From NCBI RefSeq assembly GCF_009767585.1, contig NZ_WSNW01000001.1, positions 1,828,090 to 1,892,089 on the forward strand: a stretch of 64,000 nt of DNA, written 5' to 3'. Origin of the DNA: Coprobacillus cateniformis. Its GTDB lineage: Bacteria; Bacillota_I; Bacilli_A; Erysipelotrichales; Coprobacillaceae. The translations under genes and the position numbers were made by a program. Below, in pieces: positions 24,151 through 32,949 of the stretch. Numbering within the stretch: the stretch's first letter is position 1; each line of letters starts with the position of its first letter. Below the pieces are notes generated by a model, which ran no database searches, was not told the DNA's origin, and saw only the letters and a program-made list of their open reading frames with translations.

Positions 24151-25359
24151 ATGAATCTTATTTTTATATCACCACATTTCCCTCTTTATTTTTATAATTT
24201 TTGTGATCGATTAAAAGCACGAGGTGTGAATGTCTTAGGGATTGGTGATGCAAGTTATGAGAGTTTGCCATTTTATACTAAGATTGCCTTGACTGAATAC
24301 TATAAAGTTAATAGTTTAGAGGATTATGAAGAGGTTTATCGTGCTTGTGCATATTTTACTTGGCATTATGGAAAACTTGACTGGATTGAATCTCAAAATG
24401 AATATTGGCTTGAATTAGAAGCAACTTTACGTAATGATTTTAATGTCACAACTGGAACAAAAATTCAAAATATGGTACCAATGAAATATAAATCAAAAAT
24501 GAAAGATGTTTATAGGCAGGTTGGAATTCCAACAGCCAGATTTAGAATGGTAGATGATTATCAAGCTACAAAAGCTTTTGCCAATAAAGTTGGCTATCCA
24601 GTTATTGTTAAACCTGATAATGGGGTGGGAGCGAGTTCTACTTATAAACTTAAAAGTGATGATGAATTAGATTATTTCTTTGCGACAAAACAACCATATA
24701 TATCATTTATTATTGAAGAAATGGTGCCTGGTCATGTTGAAACATTTGATGGTATTACTGATAAAGATAAAAATATTTTGATAGCAACAAGTCATGTGAT
24801 GCTTAATTCTATTATGGATAATGTCAATGAAGCAAGTGATACAGCTTTTTATTCACAACCCATAGAAGGATTAGATTTATATGAAGTAGGAAAAAAGGCA
24901 GTTGAAGCATTTGATACAAGAAGTCGTTTTTTCCATTTTGAATTTTTTAGACTAGATGAAGATCGTGATGGTCTTGGTAAAAAAGGAGACATAGTTGGGT
25001 TAGAAGTCAATATGCGTGCTCCAGGAGCATATATGCCTGATATGATGAACTTTGCGTATAATGTTGATGTTTATACAATTTGGGCTGATATGGTCAAATA
25101 CAACCAATGTTTTTATGATATAAAGAGAGAATATTGGGTTGCATATACTGGTCGTAGAGAAGGTTTTGGTTATGCACACAACTATGATCAAATTCGTGAA
25201 ATCTATGGTCAAAATATTGCTTTAGAAACTGATGTTCCTGAAGTATTGGCAGCAGCTATGGGAAACTATGTATTTATTGTAAAATCTCGAACACAAGAAG
25301 AACTATTTAAAATGATTCGTTATATTTTAAAACGTGAGGATGGAACTGAGTGGATGTAG
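24151..25359 (+). CDS. ATP-grasp ligase (second paralogue)
   Basis: 402 residues, same architecture as the first: FISPHFPLYFYNFCDRLKARGVNVLGIGD, then VIVKPDNGVGASSTYKL, ISFIIEEMVPG and GLEVNMRAPGAYMPDMMNFAYNVDVYTIWADMV. All expected ATP- and metal-binding residues are present. It differs from its paralogue in the middle (PSMKYKSKMKDVYRQVGIPTARF-like helix and in the lid), which may mean different acceptors. Starts one base after the esterase stop (GTAGTATG). Last gene before a strong terminator. Confidence 0.85.
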   Translation: MNLIFISPHFPLYFYNFCDRLKARGVNVLGIGDASYESLPFYTKIALTEYYKVNSLEDYEEVYRACAYFTWHYGKLDWIESQNEYWLELEATLRNDFNVTTGTKIQNMVPMKYKSKMKDVYRQVGIPTARFRMVDDYQATKAFANKVGYPVIVKPDNGVGASSTYKLKSDDELDYFFATKQPYISFIIEEMVPGHVETFDGITDKDKNILIATSHVMLNSIMDNVNEASDTAFYSQPIEGLDLYEVGKKAVEAFDTRSRFFHFEFFRLDEDRDGLGKKGDIVGLEVNMRAPGAYMPDMMNFAYNVDVYTIWADMVKYNQCFYDIKREYWVAYTGRREGFGYAHNYDQIREIYGQNIALETDVPEVLAAAMGNYVFIVKSRTQEELFKMIRYILKREDGTEWM

Positions 25360-25430
25360 AATCTCATATTTAACTGTATTTAAACTTTTCATAAACAATA
25401 TGTTATTGATATGAAAAATACAAGATAGTA

Positions 25431-25479
25431 AAAAGGAAGATAGAAACTATTAAAAATAAATAGTATCTACTTCCTTTTT
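25431..25479. terminator. Bidirectional terminator
   Basis: Long stem AAAAAGGAAG-ATAG...ACTATT against AATAGT-A-TCT-A-CTTCCTTTTT, with A and T runs on both sides, between the ATP-grasp operon and convergent mgtE. Confidence 0.75.
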
Positions 25480-25492
25480 ATAAAATGTTGTT

Positions 25493-26845
25493 TTAAATTA
25501 AATATGGTAAAAATAAATTGGCAAGGCTTAGAAAAATGAAGAATCCTAAGACATCAGTTGCAGTTGTTAAAAAAATAGACGAAGCCAATGCTGGGTCAGC
25601 ATGTAAAGCTTTTAATGCAACAGGTATAACAAATCCAAAAAAACCAGAAACTACAAGATTTCCAATCATAGCAATACAAATAATAATACCTAAATAAAAA
25701 TTACCATATAAAACATAAACAATAACACCTGTCACTGCACCTGTCACTAATCCATTAATTATACCAAGAAATATCTCCTTTATAAAAGCTGGAAAGCAAT
25801 CTTTAAAATGAACTTCTCCTAAAGCAATACTTCGAATCATAATAGAAAGTGTCTGACTTCCAGCATTTCCACCCATTCCAGTTACAATCGTCATTGTTGC
25901 TGATAAAGCAACAATTTGTTCAATAGTACTTTCAAACATTTTAACTGTAAAAGATGCTAAAAACGCAGTAACAAGATTCACAATCAACCAAGGTAAACGC
26001 ATCTTGATAGATTCTAATAAAGTTGAATCCAAAGATTCTTCTTTATTAACCCCATGCATTTGTAACATATCTTCAGTATGCTCTTCTTGAATAACATCAA
26101 TGATATCATCAACAGTAATAATTCCAAGCAATCCATTATTTTTATTAACAACAGGAATCGTTGTTAAGTCATATTTAGAAACGAGTAAAGAAACATCTTC
26201 CTGATCTGTTTCAGGAGCAACAGAAATAACTTGATCATCCATAATAGAGCCTAATGTTACATTATCATTAGCAACCAATATATCTCTTAAATCAGCTGTT
26301 CCAATTAATTGCTTTTTATCATTGAGAACAAATATAGTCTCAATAACTTCTGTCTTTGGACCAATCTCCTTAATCTTCTTCAATGCATTAATCATTGTAA
26401 GATTTTGAGAGAGAGCAATATATTCAGTAGTCATTAAACCACCAGCACTATCTTCTTCATAGCCTAGTAATTGTTCAATAACTTTTTTATCTCCAGCTTT
26501 CATTAAATTAATAAGTTGTTTTCTTTTTCCCATAGGGAGTTCCCCTAAGATATCAACAATTGTATCCTTTGGAATAAGATTAAATAAATCTAATATACGT
26601 TTATTATTTAAGCAATCAATAATATCAACTTGTAAATCTTCATCTGATTCTTCAAGAATCTCAGCTAATTTTTCATCATCAATATGATTACATAGATATT
26701 CTAATTGATTGTCTTCAAGATCTTCAATCTCTTTTGCTAAGTCAATGGTTTGAACATGTTCATAGATATCATCAATCTGTTGAGTATCATGCTTAACCAA
26801 TGCTTGTAATAATTTTTCTAATTGAATCTGTGTTTTGTTTTCCAT
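25493..26845 (-). CDS. mgtE: Magnesium transporter MgtE
   Basis: 450 residues with the full MgtE layout: N-terminal MgtE_N superhelix (1-125, ILGELPMGKRKQLINLM), two CBS domains (about 130-255; MTTEYIALSQNLTM, GIITVDDIIDVI), a linker helix and five membrane helices (about 280-450). The pore signature GGNAGSQT is present near 330. It is a Mg2+-gated Mg2+ channel in which the cytoplasmic N and CBS domains close the pore when magnesium is abundant. Single gene with its own promoter and a roughly 100-base structured leader. Confidence 0.95.
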   Translation of the reverse strand: MENKTQIQLEKLLQALVKHDTQQIDDIYEHVQTIDLAKEIEDLEDNQLEYLCNHIDDEKLAEILEESDEDLQVDIIDCLNNKRILDLFNLIPKDTIVDILGELPMGKRKQLINLMKAGDKKVIEQLLGYEEDSAGGLMTTEYIALSQNLTMINALKKIKEIGPKTEVIETIFVLNDKKQLIGTADLRDILVANDNVTLGSIMDDQVISVAPETDQEDVSLLVSKYDLTTIPVVNKNNGLLGIITVDDIIDVIQEEHTEDMLQMHGVNKEESLDSTLLESIKMRLPWLIVNLVTAFLASFTVKMFESTIEQIVALSATMTIVTGMGGNAGSQTLSIMIRSIALGEVHFKDCFPAFIKEIFLGIINGLVTGAVTGVIVYVLYGNFYLGIIICIAMIGNLVVSGFFGFVIPVALKALHADPALASSIFLTTATDVLGFFIFLSLANLFLPYLI

Positions 26846-26979
26846 ATTTGACCTCCATTCTTTATGTTGGTCTCATCATTGTGAGATCATAACTACTCGG
26901 TTTCGGTTTGCCTTCATCCATAATCCCACATCCTTTCTTTTTCTATTCAAAGTATGATGAAAATGTAGTGTAAAGTCAA
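26846..26979 (-). promoter_or_regulatory. mgtE promoter and untranslated leader
   Basis: On the minus strand TTGACT (26979-26974), 17-bp spacer, CATACT (26956-26951). About 100 bases of leader follow, with a hairpin ATCTCA-CAATGA-TGAGACC near 26888-26869 and a GACC that could pair with GGTC of the ribosome site GGAGGTC. It is not long enough for, and does not resemble, the M-box. Confidence 0.5.
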
Positions 26980-27266
26980 GTAAAAATCTGTTAGATTTTG
27001 TATAAGTTTAAGATAATTTTGAGAATAAAAATATCTATCTCTATGAAGTGTTACCATTGATTATCATAATATAATATATGTGATATAAATTTTGTCGTGT
27101 ATATCAAATAAGTCATCCATATAGAAAGAAAATGTAAAACTGTTTCAGTTTTTGAAAAAATAACTAACTTTTAAGGTAGAATATTATAATGGGAGTAAAT
27201 ATAAGGGATGTGTTTATTTTAGTATAAGAAGTCAGTGAATACATTTTCTTTTGAAAGGAGAAAGAC
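26980..27266 (+). other. Intergenic region upstream of the FakA-domain gene
   Basis: AT-rich gap without a gene. A small hairpin AAACTG-TTT-CAGTTTTT lies near 27138-27153 and a -10 box TATAAT at 27185-27190, the likely promoter for the next two genes; no convincing -35 box. Confidence 0.4.
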
Positions 27267-27518
27267 ATGGTAGAATTTAAATTTGATACACAATTATTGA
27301 TTGAAGGACAGAATCTAAATGAAGATCAGATTAATGATTATATAACTAATCATTTTAAAGGAGATTGCTTATTAGCAGTTGGTGATGAGGAATTAATTAA
27401 AATTCATTATCATACTAATGAACCTTGGCTAATTCTGGAATATGCAGCAACACTTGGAGAGATCTATGATGTTGTCGTGGAAAATATGGAAAGACAGGCT
27501 AATGGTTTAAAAGGTTAG
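27267..27518 (+). CDS. Stand-alone FakA/YloV-type domain protein
   Basis: 83 residues. FDTQLLIEGQNLNEDQINDYITNHFKGDCLLAVGDEELIKIHYHTNEPWLILEYAATLGEIYDVVVENM matches the middle domain of FakA/YloV fatty-acid kinases (the GDSLLVVGDDDLVKVHVHTNxP region that follows the Dak2 domain), which carries the conserved HxHT motif. The kinase (Dak2) part is absent, so it cannot be a complete kinase; such short proteins recur in Firmicutes and are often labelled kinase. GAAAGGAG precedes ATG 27267. Twelve bases upstream of a membrane transporter gene, suggesting a shared job. Confidence 0.7.
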   Translation: MVEFKFDTQLLIEGQNLNEDQINDYITNHFKGDCLLAVGDEELIKIHYHTNEPWLILEYAATLGEIYDVVVENMERQANGLKG

Positions 27519-27530
27519 GGGGAATAAGTT

Positions 27531-28457
27531 GTGGATATTCAAGTTATATTAATGCAGATGATTCAGTTATTTTTGGTTATAGCGTTAGGATATTTTTTAT
27601 TTAAAATGAAATTATTTGATGTTGATTTGAATAAGAAGTTAACATCAATATTATTAACAGTGACAACACCGGCTATGATTGTGTCATCTGTTTTATCTAC
27701 AACTGTTACTCAAGGGTTAAGTGATATATTTTTTGTTTTTATATTAGGCTTTGCTATTTATTTCATTATGCCTATTTTGGGCTTTTTCATTGTTAAAGTT
27801 TTAAGAATTCCTTTGCCACAACAGGGACTCTATATCTTTATGACAGTTTTTTCAAATATTGGTTTTATGGGATTTCCAGTTATGAAAGCGATATTTGGTT
27901 ATGAAGCAGTGTTTTTTACAGCTATCTTCAATATGATTTTTAATTTATTTATTTTTACAGTAGGCGTTGTGATTATGAATTATGGGACAGGCCATAAAGT
28001 GAAATTGAATCCTAAGAACTTATTGTCTCCTGGTGTTATAGCTTCACTGGTTGCCTTATTCATTTATTTTACAGGCATAAAGTTACCTGATGTTTTATCT
28101 TCAACAATTACAATGATTGGAGATATTACAACCCCAATGGCAATGCTATTAATTGGGTCAACACTTGCTACAATTCCAATTAAGGAAGTGTTTACTGAAT
28201 TTAAGATATATCCTTATACAATGATTAAACAAATTATTGTTCCAGTTATTGCTTATCCTCTTTTAAAATTGGTTGTTGGAGATCCACTTATTTTGGGAAT
28301 TGCTTTAATTATGATATCTATGCCAGTTGCTAATAGTGCAGTTTTGTTTGCTACAGAATATGATGGAGATATTTCTCTTGCTGCTAAAACAGTTTTTATG
28401 ACGACTTTATTGTCAGTTGTGACTATACCATTGATAGTTGCTTTATTTCTTGTGTGA
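27531..28457 (+). CDS. AEC-family transporter (auxin efflux carrier type)
   Basis: 308 residues, about ten membrane helices in two inverted halves, opening IQLFLVIALGYFLFKMKLFD and with the family blocks FSNIGFMGFPVMKAIFG and SMPVANSAVLFATEYDGD. Family members export or import small carboxylates such as malate. GTG 27531 is the start, preceded by TAGGGGGA. In operon with the FakA-domain protein; closed by a terminator. Confidence 0.9.
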   Translation: MDIQVILMQMIQLFLVIALGYFLFKMKLFDVDLNKKLTSILLTVTTPAMIVSSVLSTTVTQGLSDIFFVFILGFAIYFIMPILGFFIVKVLRIPLPQQGLYIFMTVFSNIGFMGFPVMKAIFGYEAVFFTAIFNMIFNLFIFTVGVVIMNYGTGHKVKLNPKNLLSPGVIASLVALFIYFTGIKLPDVLSSTITMIGDITTPMAMLLIGSTLATIPIKEVFTEFKIYPYTMIKQIIVPVIAYPLLKLVVGDPLILGIALIMISMPVANSAVLFATEYDGDISLAAKTVFMTTLLSVVTIPLIVALFLV

Positions 28458-28513
28458 TAAGTCAATGCTGTTTTTCATTGAAAGGAATGTTTGAAGTTAT
28501 TATTTCATAGATA

Positions 28514-28546
28514 AAAACAAGTTATCAAAACTCAAAACTTGTTTTC
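28514..28546 (+). terminator. Rho-independent terminator
   Basis: AAAACAAGTT/AACTTGTTTT stem with a roughly 11-base loop, then TCGTT; follows the AEC gene. Confidence 0.65.
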
Positions 28547-28547
28547 G

Positions 28548-28577
28548 TTGACAATTTATTGAAAATATGGATATAAT
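28548..28577 (+). promoter_or_regulatory. Sigma-A promoter
   Basis: TTGACA (28548-28553), 18-bp spacer, TATAAT (28572-28577): consensus boxes for the FAD oxidoreductase gene. Confidence 0.75.
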
Positions 28578-28622
28578 AATTGAGGATAATTCATTTTATG
28601 CCCAGAAATGAGGCGTTTTTTT

Positions 28623-30041
28623 ATGCAAAAAAATTATGATGTTATCATTGTTGGTGCTGGACCAGCAGGAATTATGACAAGTTATGAATTGTATTTAAAG
28701 AATCCAGAATTAAAAGTTCTTTTGATTGATAAAGGTCATGATGTTATGTATCGCCATTGTCCAATCAAAGATAAGAAAATCAAGAGCTGTCCACAAATCA
28801 AAGAACATGAGCCTGGGTGTTTACCAGCATGTTCAATTACTTCAGGATTTGGTGGAGCGGGGGCTTATTCTGATGGAAAATTTAATATTACAAGTGAATT
28901 TGGTGGTTGGCTGACTGACTATTTAGATAATCAGGAAGTTGAAAATGTTATTCATTATGTTGATGAATTGTATTTAAAACATGGGGCAACTCATGACATT
29001 ACTGATCCAACAACTGATAAAATTAAGGATATTGAAAGAAGAGGTTATGCAGTAGGATTAAAGCTTCTTCGTGCAAAAGTCAGACATCTTGGAACAGAAG
29101 AGAATTTAAGAATTATGACTGAAATGTCAAATGAATTAAAAGAACATATAGATACAGCTTATAAAACTGCTGTGAAGGATATTATTGTAGAAAATAATCG
29201 TGCCAAAGGTATTGTTTTAGAAAATGGTGAAGAAATTACTGCATCTTATATTGTATTAGCACCAGGTAGAGATGGTTCAACATGGTTATCAAAAGTTTTG
29301 AAAAACCAAGGGCTGGAGTTATATAATAACCAAGTTGATATTGGTGTTCGTGTAGAAACAAATAATATTGTTATGGATGAAATTAATAAAAACTTATATG
29401 AAGGTAAATTTGTTTATAATGCATCAGTTGGTACAAAAGTGCGTACTTTCTGTTCAAATCCAAGTGGACATGTTGTTGTTGAAAATCATTCAGGAACAAT
29501 GTTAGCAAACGGACATGCTTATCATGATCCTAAATTGGGAAGTCCTAATACAAATTTTGCATTGTTGGTTTCCCATGTATTCAGTGAACCATTTAATGAA
29601 CCCAATGAATTTGCACATGAAGTAGCAAGATTAGCAAATATGCTATCTCATGGAAGTATTATTGTGCAAAGATATGGTGATATTAAAAGAGGGAGACGTA
29701 CGACTGAGAAACGTTTAAAAGAAGGATACACAGTACCAACACTTCCAGAAGCTGTGCCTGGTGATTTAGGACTCGTTTTACCATATAATACTATGAAATC
29801 AATTATTGAAATGATTGAAGCTTTAGATCATGTTACACCTGGAATTGCAAATGAACATACACTGCTTTATGGTGTTGAAGCTAAATTTTATTCAGCAAGA
29901 CCAAAAGTAAGGGAAGGCTTTGAAAGTGAAATTGATGGCTTGTATGTTGGTGGAGATGGTGCAGGTTTAACAAGAGGGCTTGCACAAGCTGGTGCGAATG
30001 GAATATTGATTGCCAGAGATATTATGAAAAGAATAAAATAG
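28623..30041 (+). CDS. NAD(P)/FAD-dependent oxidoreductase
   Basis: 472 residues. FAD-binding Rossmann motif VIIVGAGPAGIMTSYEL at residues 8-24, a Cys-containing segment RHCPIKDKKIKSCPQIKEHEPGCLPACSITSGFGGAGAYSDGKFN, and a second FAD contact GLYVGGDGAGLTRGLAQAGANGILIARDI near the C-terminus. This matches a widespread uncharacterised family of about 460-530 residues whose conserved cysteines (CPxxxxxCxxC-like) could be redox active. ATG 28623 is chosen because GAGG lies 9 bases upstream, whereas ATG 28608 overlaps that site. Single gene behind a consensus promoter. Confidence 0.88.
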   Translation: MQKNYDVIIVGAGPAGIMTSYELYLKNPELKVLLIDKGHDVMYRHCPIKDKKIKSCPQIKEHEPGCLPACSITSGFGGAGAYSDGKFNITSEFGGWLTDYLDNQEVENVIHYVDELYLKHGATHDITDPTTDKIKDIERRGYAVGLKLLRAKVRHLGTEENLRIMTEMSNELKEHIDTAYKTAVKDIIVENNRAKGIVLENGEEITASYIVLAPGRDGSTWLSKVLKNQGLELYNNQVDIGVRVETNNIVMDEINKNLYEGKFVYNASVGTKVRTFCSNPSGHVVVENHSGTMLANGHAYHDPKLGSPNTNFALLVSHVFSEPFNEPNEFAHEVARLANMLSHGSIIVQRYGDIKRGRRTTEKRLKEGYTVPTLPEAVPGDLGLVLPYNTMKSIIEMIEALDHVTPGIANEHTLLYGVEAKFYSARPKVREGFESEIDGLYVGGDGAGLTRGLAQAGANGILIARDIMKRIK

Positions 30042-30079
30042 ATAAGAAGAAACATATTTGTTTTTGCTCTTCTTCTTAA
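30042..30079 (+). terminator. Hairpin after oxidoreductase gene
   Basis: TAAGAAGA (30044 on) pairs with TCTTCTTA (ending 30078). The T run is weak, so it is a partial terminator. Confidence 0.45.
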
Positions 30080-30144
30080 CATAATTGATATAGAAATAGT
30101 GTTTACAATTCAATATTATTCTTGGTTAATTTGTATATAATGCT

Positions 30145-30180
30145 AAAAAACATGTTATAAGTTTCATAACATGTTTTTTT
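30145..30180. terminator. Bidirectional terminator
   Basis: AAAAAACATGTTAT/ATAACATGTTTTTT with a 7-base loop; A and T runs on both sides, between convergent oxidoreductase and RpiR genes. Confidence 0.75.
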
Positions 30181-30235
30181 ATTACCCTCATCTCTTATCA
30201 TAGTATGTCGATGTTTGTATAATGGCATTGTGATA

Positions 30236-30904
30236 TTAATTGAATACAAGAGTCTCAAAAGCAATGATTGTTTCACCAAAAAATGTATTTGCTTGATTTA
30301 AATCATGAGAAAATGAATCATAATTTCCTATAATTAATGGTAATGTCGAATATTTAAAAATAGAAGAATCCTGATTGCCTAGGAAACTGATAATTGGAAC
30401 ATGATTTGAAGCAGCAGTTTCAACAATCTCATTGAGACGTGGTGTTTTTCCTGAATAAGAAATAACAATTAGAATTGTATCATCATTAAACCATTGACTG
30501 AACATTTCCATATGGACAACACATAAGGCTTGATAACCAAGTAAAGTTAAACGTTGTTGCATGTATTCAGCAATAGGTGCAGAGAAACCTAATCCAAAGA
30601 CAATAATTCGTTTAGATTTGTCATGAATTATGTAAGAGAATTGTTCGTGGTATTCATTATATTTCGATTGTAAGTCGATAGCATTATCCTTGGTAGATGT
30701 CAGGTGATAAATCATATCGCTATATCCGTCAAATCCAAATTTATCACATAACTTATAAATAGTGGATGTACTTGTATAGTTATCTTTTGCCATTTGACGT
30801 ATACCAATTGACTTCAATTCCTTCATATGTTCTTGGATATATATGATAATTTGTTTTTCAAGATCATTTAATTCATATTTCTCTGATAAATGGACAATAT
30901 TCAT
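30236..30904 (-). CDS. RpiR-family transcriptional regulator with SIS domain
   Basis: 222 residues. N-terminal helix-turn-helix (about 1-75: LEKQIIIYIQEHMKELKSIGIRQMAKDNYTSTSTIYKLCDKFGFDGYSDM) and a C-terminal SIS sugar-phosphate binding domain (IIVFGLGFSAPIAEYMQQRL ... TILIVISYSGKTPRLNEIVETA). The SIS ligand is usually a phosphosugar. ATG 30904 has CAGGAGG 7 bases upstream; the longer frame to 30952 lacks one. Divergent, 53 bases apart, from a two-gene PTS unit that it probably controls. Confidence 0.88.
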   Translation of the reverse strand: MNIVHLSEKYELNDLEKQIIIYIQEHMKELKSIGIRQMAKDNYTSTSTIYKLCDKFGFDGYSDMIYHLTSTKDNAIDLQSKYNEYHEQFSYIIHDKSKRIIVFGLGFSAPIAEYMQQRLTLLGYQALCVVHMEMFSQWFNDDTILIVISYSGKTPRLNEIVETAASNHVPIISFLGNQDSSIFKYSTLPLIIGNYDSFSHDLNQANTFFGETIIAFETLVFN

Positions 30905-30957
30905 AAAGACACCTCCTGATATTATTATGTCATAGAAAAAAGAAAGGAGCAAGACGA

Positions 30958-31569
30958 ATGGCTAAAACTATGTATGACCCATGGTCAAAAATTACAACAA
31001 GAAATGGATATGCTGGAGATGAAGTGATTTCAGCATTACAAAAATCAATAAGAAGAGGTTTAGAAGAACAAGCATGTATGTTTGCATATGAGATGTATAT
31101 TTCATCACCTCAATTAGAGGAAAAGTTATGGAGGAGACTTCTAACAATATCAGTTGAAGATATTGGTATGGGAAATCCTATGGCTGCAATTATGGTGAAT
31201 AATCTTTATCAGATGAGTAAACAATTTGATTATGCTGATGGTGATAAGCCAATGTATTTTATTCATGCAATCCGTTATTTATGTTCATCAGAAAAGGATC
31301 GCTCTAGTGACTTATTAAAGAATATCTGTATTAAGTCTTTTGCAATGGGTAAGTTTCCAGAAATTCCTGATTATGCATTAGATAAACACACACAAAGAGG
31401 ACAGGCAATGGGAAGAGATTCATTTCACTTCTTAAATGAAGCTAGTAAAGTATATCCTCAAAAAGAGGTTGATAATGACTATAAAGAGAGATATGCAAAA
31501 ATCTTAGAAGAATATGATCCAGAGAATGTTGTAGATTCTGCATTCAAATTCAATGGATGGCAATTTTAA
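30958..31569 (+). CDS. RarA/MgsA C-terminal-domain-like protein linked to PTS
   Basis: 203 residues, helical and cytoplasmic. The segment VISALQKSIRRGLEEQACMFAYEMY ... EEKLWRRLLTISVEDIGMGNPMAAIMVNNLYQM corresponds to the C-terminal tetramerisation/lid domain of the RarA (MgsA) replication-associated ATPase, where the consensus reads ISALxKSIRGSDxxAALYWLARM ... RRLxxxASEDIGLADP. The AAA+ part is absent. Placed 16 bases before a PTS EIIC gene and divergent from RpiR, so a role in sugar uptake or its regulation is more likely than DNA repair. Function unknown. Confidence 0.65.
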   Translation: MAKTMYDPWSKITTRNGYAGDEVISALQKSIRRGLEEQACMFAYEMYISSPQLEEKLWRRLLTISVEDIGMGNPMAAIMVNNLYQMSKQFDYADGDKPMYFIHAIRYLCSSEKDRSSDLLKNICIKSFAMGKFPEIPDYALDKHTQRGQAMGRDSFHFLNEASKVYPQKEVDNDYKERYAKILEEYDPENVVDSAFKFNGWQF

Positions 31570-31585
31570 ATAAGGGAGAGCAAAA

Positions 31586-32869
31586 ATGATTAGTTGTTTA
31601 GAAAGAATGTTAGCACCGTTAGCAAACAAACTCGGTAATCAAAGACATTTACAAGCAATTTCTAACGGAATGATGATGTCACTAGCATTAATTGTTGTGG
31701 GATCTATCTTTTTAATTATCGCCAATCCACCAATTAATTTAGATATTGTTGATTTGAATACAAGCAATATCTTTATGAAAATGATGATTGGATGGAAACA
31801 ATGGGCAGTTGCAAACTATAATACAATTACAATTCCATATACGATGACAATGGGACTCATTGGATTAGTTACTGCTTTTGGAGTCAGTTATTCTTTAGCT
31901 GAAAGTTATAAAATGAAATCAGCAATTAATGGTATTATTGCAATGTGTGTATTCTTAATGATTAGTGCACCAGTGACTGATGGGCAATTGTCAATGACAT
32001 ATTTAGGTGCTGATGGATTATTTGTTGCCTTAATTGTTGGTTTGTTATCGGTTGAAATCTGTCGTATTGTAGGTCATAAAATTGTTTTCACTTTTCCTGA
32101 AAGTGTGCCTACTGCTGTAACAAACTTCGTCAATTCATTATTACCATTAGCAGCAAATATTATTATATTATATGGATTAAATTTAATTTTAATAGCAATA
32201 ACTTCAAAAGCTTTGCCAGAATTAATCATGAGTTTATTGACTCCAGCAATTTCAAGCGTTGATAATATTTGGGCTTATATGGCAATCTTTGCGTTTTCTA
32301 ATATTTTGTGGTTATTTGGTATTAATGGATCATCTATTATTTTTCCAATTGTCTTTGTATTGGGATTAACAAATTCAGGGATTAATGCTGAACTCGTTAA
32401 TGCTGGTAAAGGTCCAACTCAAATTATGAACTTACAGATGTATCGTTATGCTGTCCTTGGTGGTGGAGGAAATACATTAGGACTTGTTTTATTAATGTGT
32501 TTCTCAAGAGTAAAGCATTTAAAATCAATTGGACGTTTAAGTGTTGTTCCAGGTATTTGTGGTATTAATGAACCTGTTATTTTTGGAGGACCTATTGTCT
32601 TAAATCCAATTTTAGCAATTCCATTTGTAGTGATGCCATGTATTTCTATTGGATTAGGCTTTATAGTACAAAAAGTTGGATTGGTTAGTATGGGATATAT
32701 CATTGACCCATCATTTACTCCATTCTTTGCGCAAGGTTTCCTATCAGCACTTGATTTTAGAAATATTATATTTATGTTTATTTTATTAGCAATCAGTGTT
32801 GCAGTATACTATCCGTTCTTTAAAGTATATGAAAGATCATTAATAGAAAAAGAAGGAATTGAAGGATAA
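31586..32869 (+). CDS. PTS EIIC component, lactose/cellobiose family
   Basis: 427-residue membrane permease with about ten helices. Family blocks include GNQRHLQAISNGMMMSLALIVVGSIFLIIANPP, LWLFGINGSSIIFPIVFVLGL (the conserved GIxGS substrate region) and PGICGINEPVIFGGPIVLNP with the conserved NEPV. It moves a beta-glucoside or oligosaccharide while EIIB phosphorylates it. No EIIA or EIIB gene is in the unit, so it must borrow them. AAGGGAG precedes ATG 31586. Likely controlled by the divergent RpiR. Confidence 0.92.
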   Translation: MISCLERMLAPLANKLGNQRHLQAISNGMMMSLALIVVGSIFLIIANPPINLDIVDLNTSNIFMKMMIGWKQWAVANYNTITIPYTMTMGLIGLVTAFGVSYSLAESYKMKSAINGIIAMCVFLMISAPVTDGQLSMTYLGADGLFVALIVGLLSVEICRIVGHKIVFTFPESVPTAVTNFVNSLLPLAANIIILYGLNLILIAITSKALPELIMSLLTPAISSVDNIWAYMAIFAFSNILWLFGINGSSIIFPIVFVLGLTNSGINAELVNAGKGPTQIMNLQMYRYAVLGGGGNTLGLVLLMCFSRVKHLKSIGRLSVVPGICGINEPVIFGGPIVLNPILAIPFVVMPCISIGLGFIVQKVGLVSMGYIIDPSFTPFFAQGFLSALDFRNIIFMFILLAISVAVYYPFFKVYERSLIEKEGIEG

Positions 32870-32873
32870 TGAG

Positions 32874-32908
32874 AAAACCAGAAAATCAGTTTGATTTCTG
32901 GTTTTTTT
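32874..32908 (+). terminator. Rho-independent terminator
   Basis: AAAACCAGAAATC-type stem (AAAACCAGAAA/TTTCTGGTTTT) followed by TTTT, right after the EIIC gene. Confidence 0.8.
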
Positions 32909-32949
32909 ATCATAACGAAAAATATTATGATGAGGATTTTGATAGTGGC

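Noticed and set aside
26846..26950. M-box (ykoK) magnesium riboswitch in the mgtE leader
   Set aside because: The leader is about 100 bases and shows none of the conserved M-box blocks; only a simple hairpin is seen.
30120..30180. Small RNA gene between convergent genes
   Set aside because: A -10-like TATAAT precedes the hairpin, but there is no -35 box and the hairpin has A and T runs on both sides, as expected of a shared terminator.
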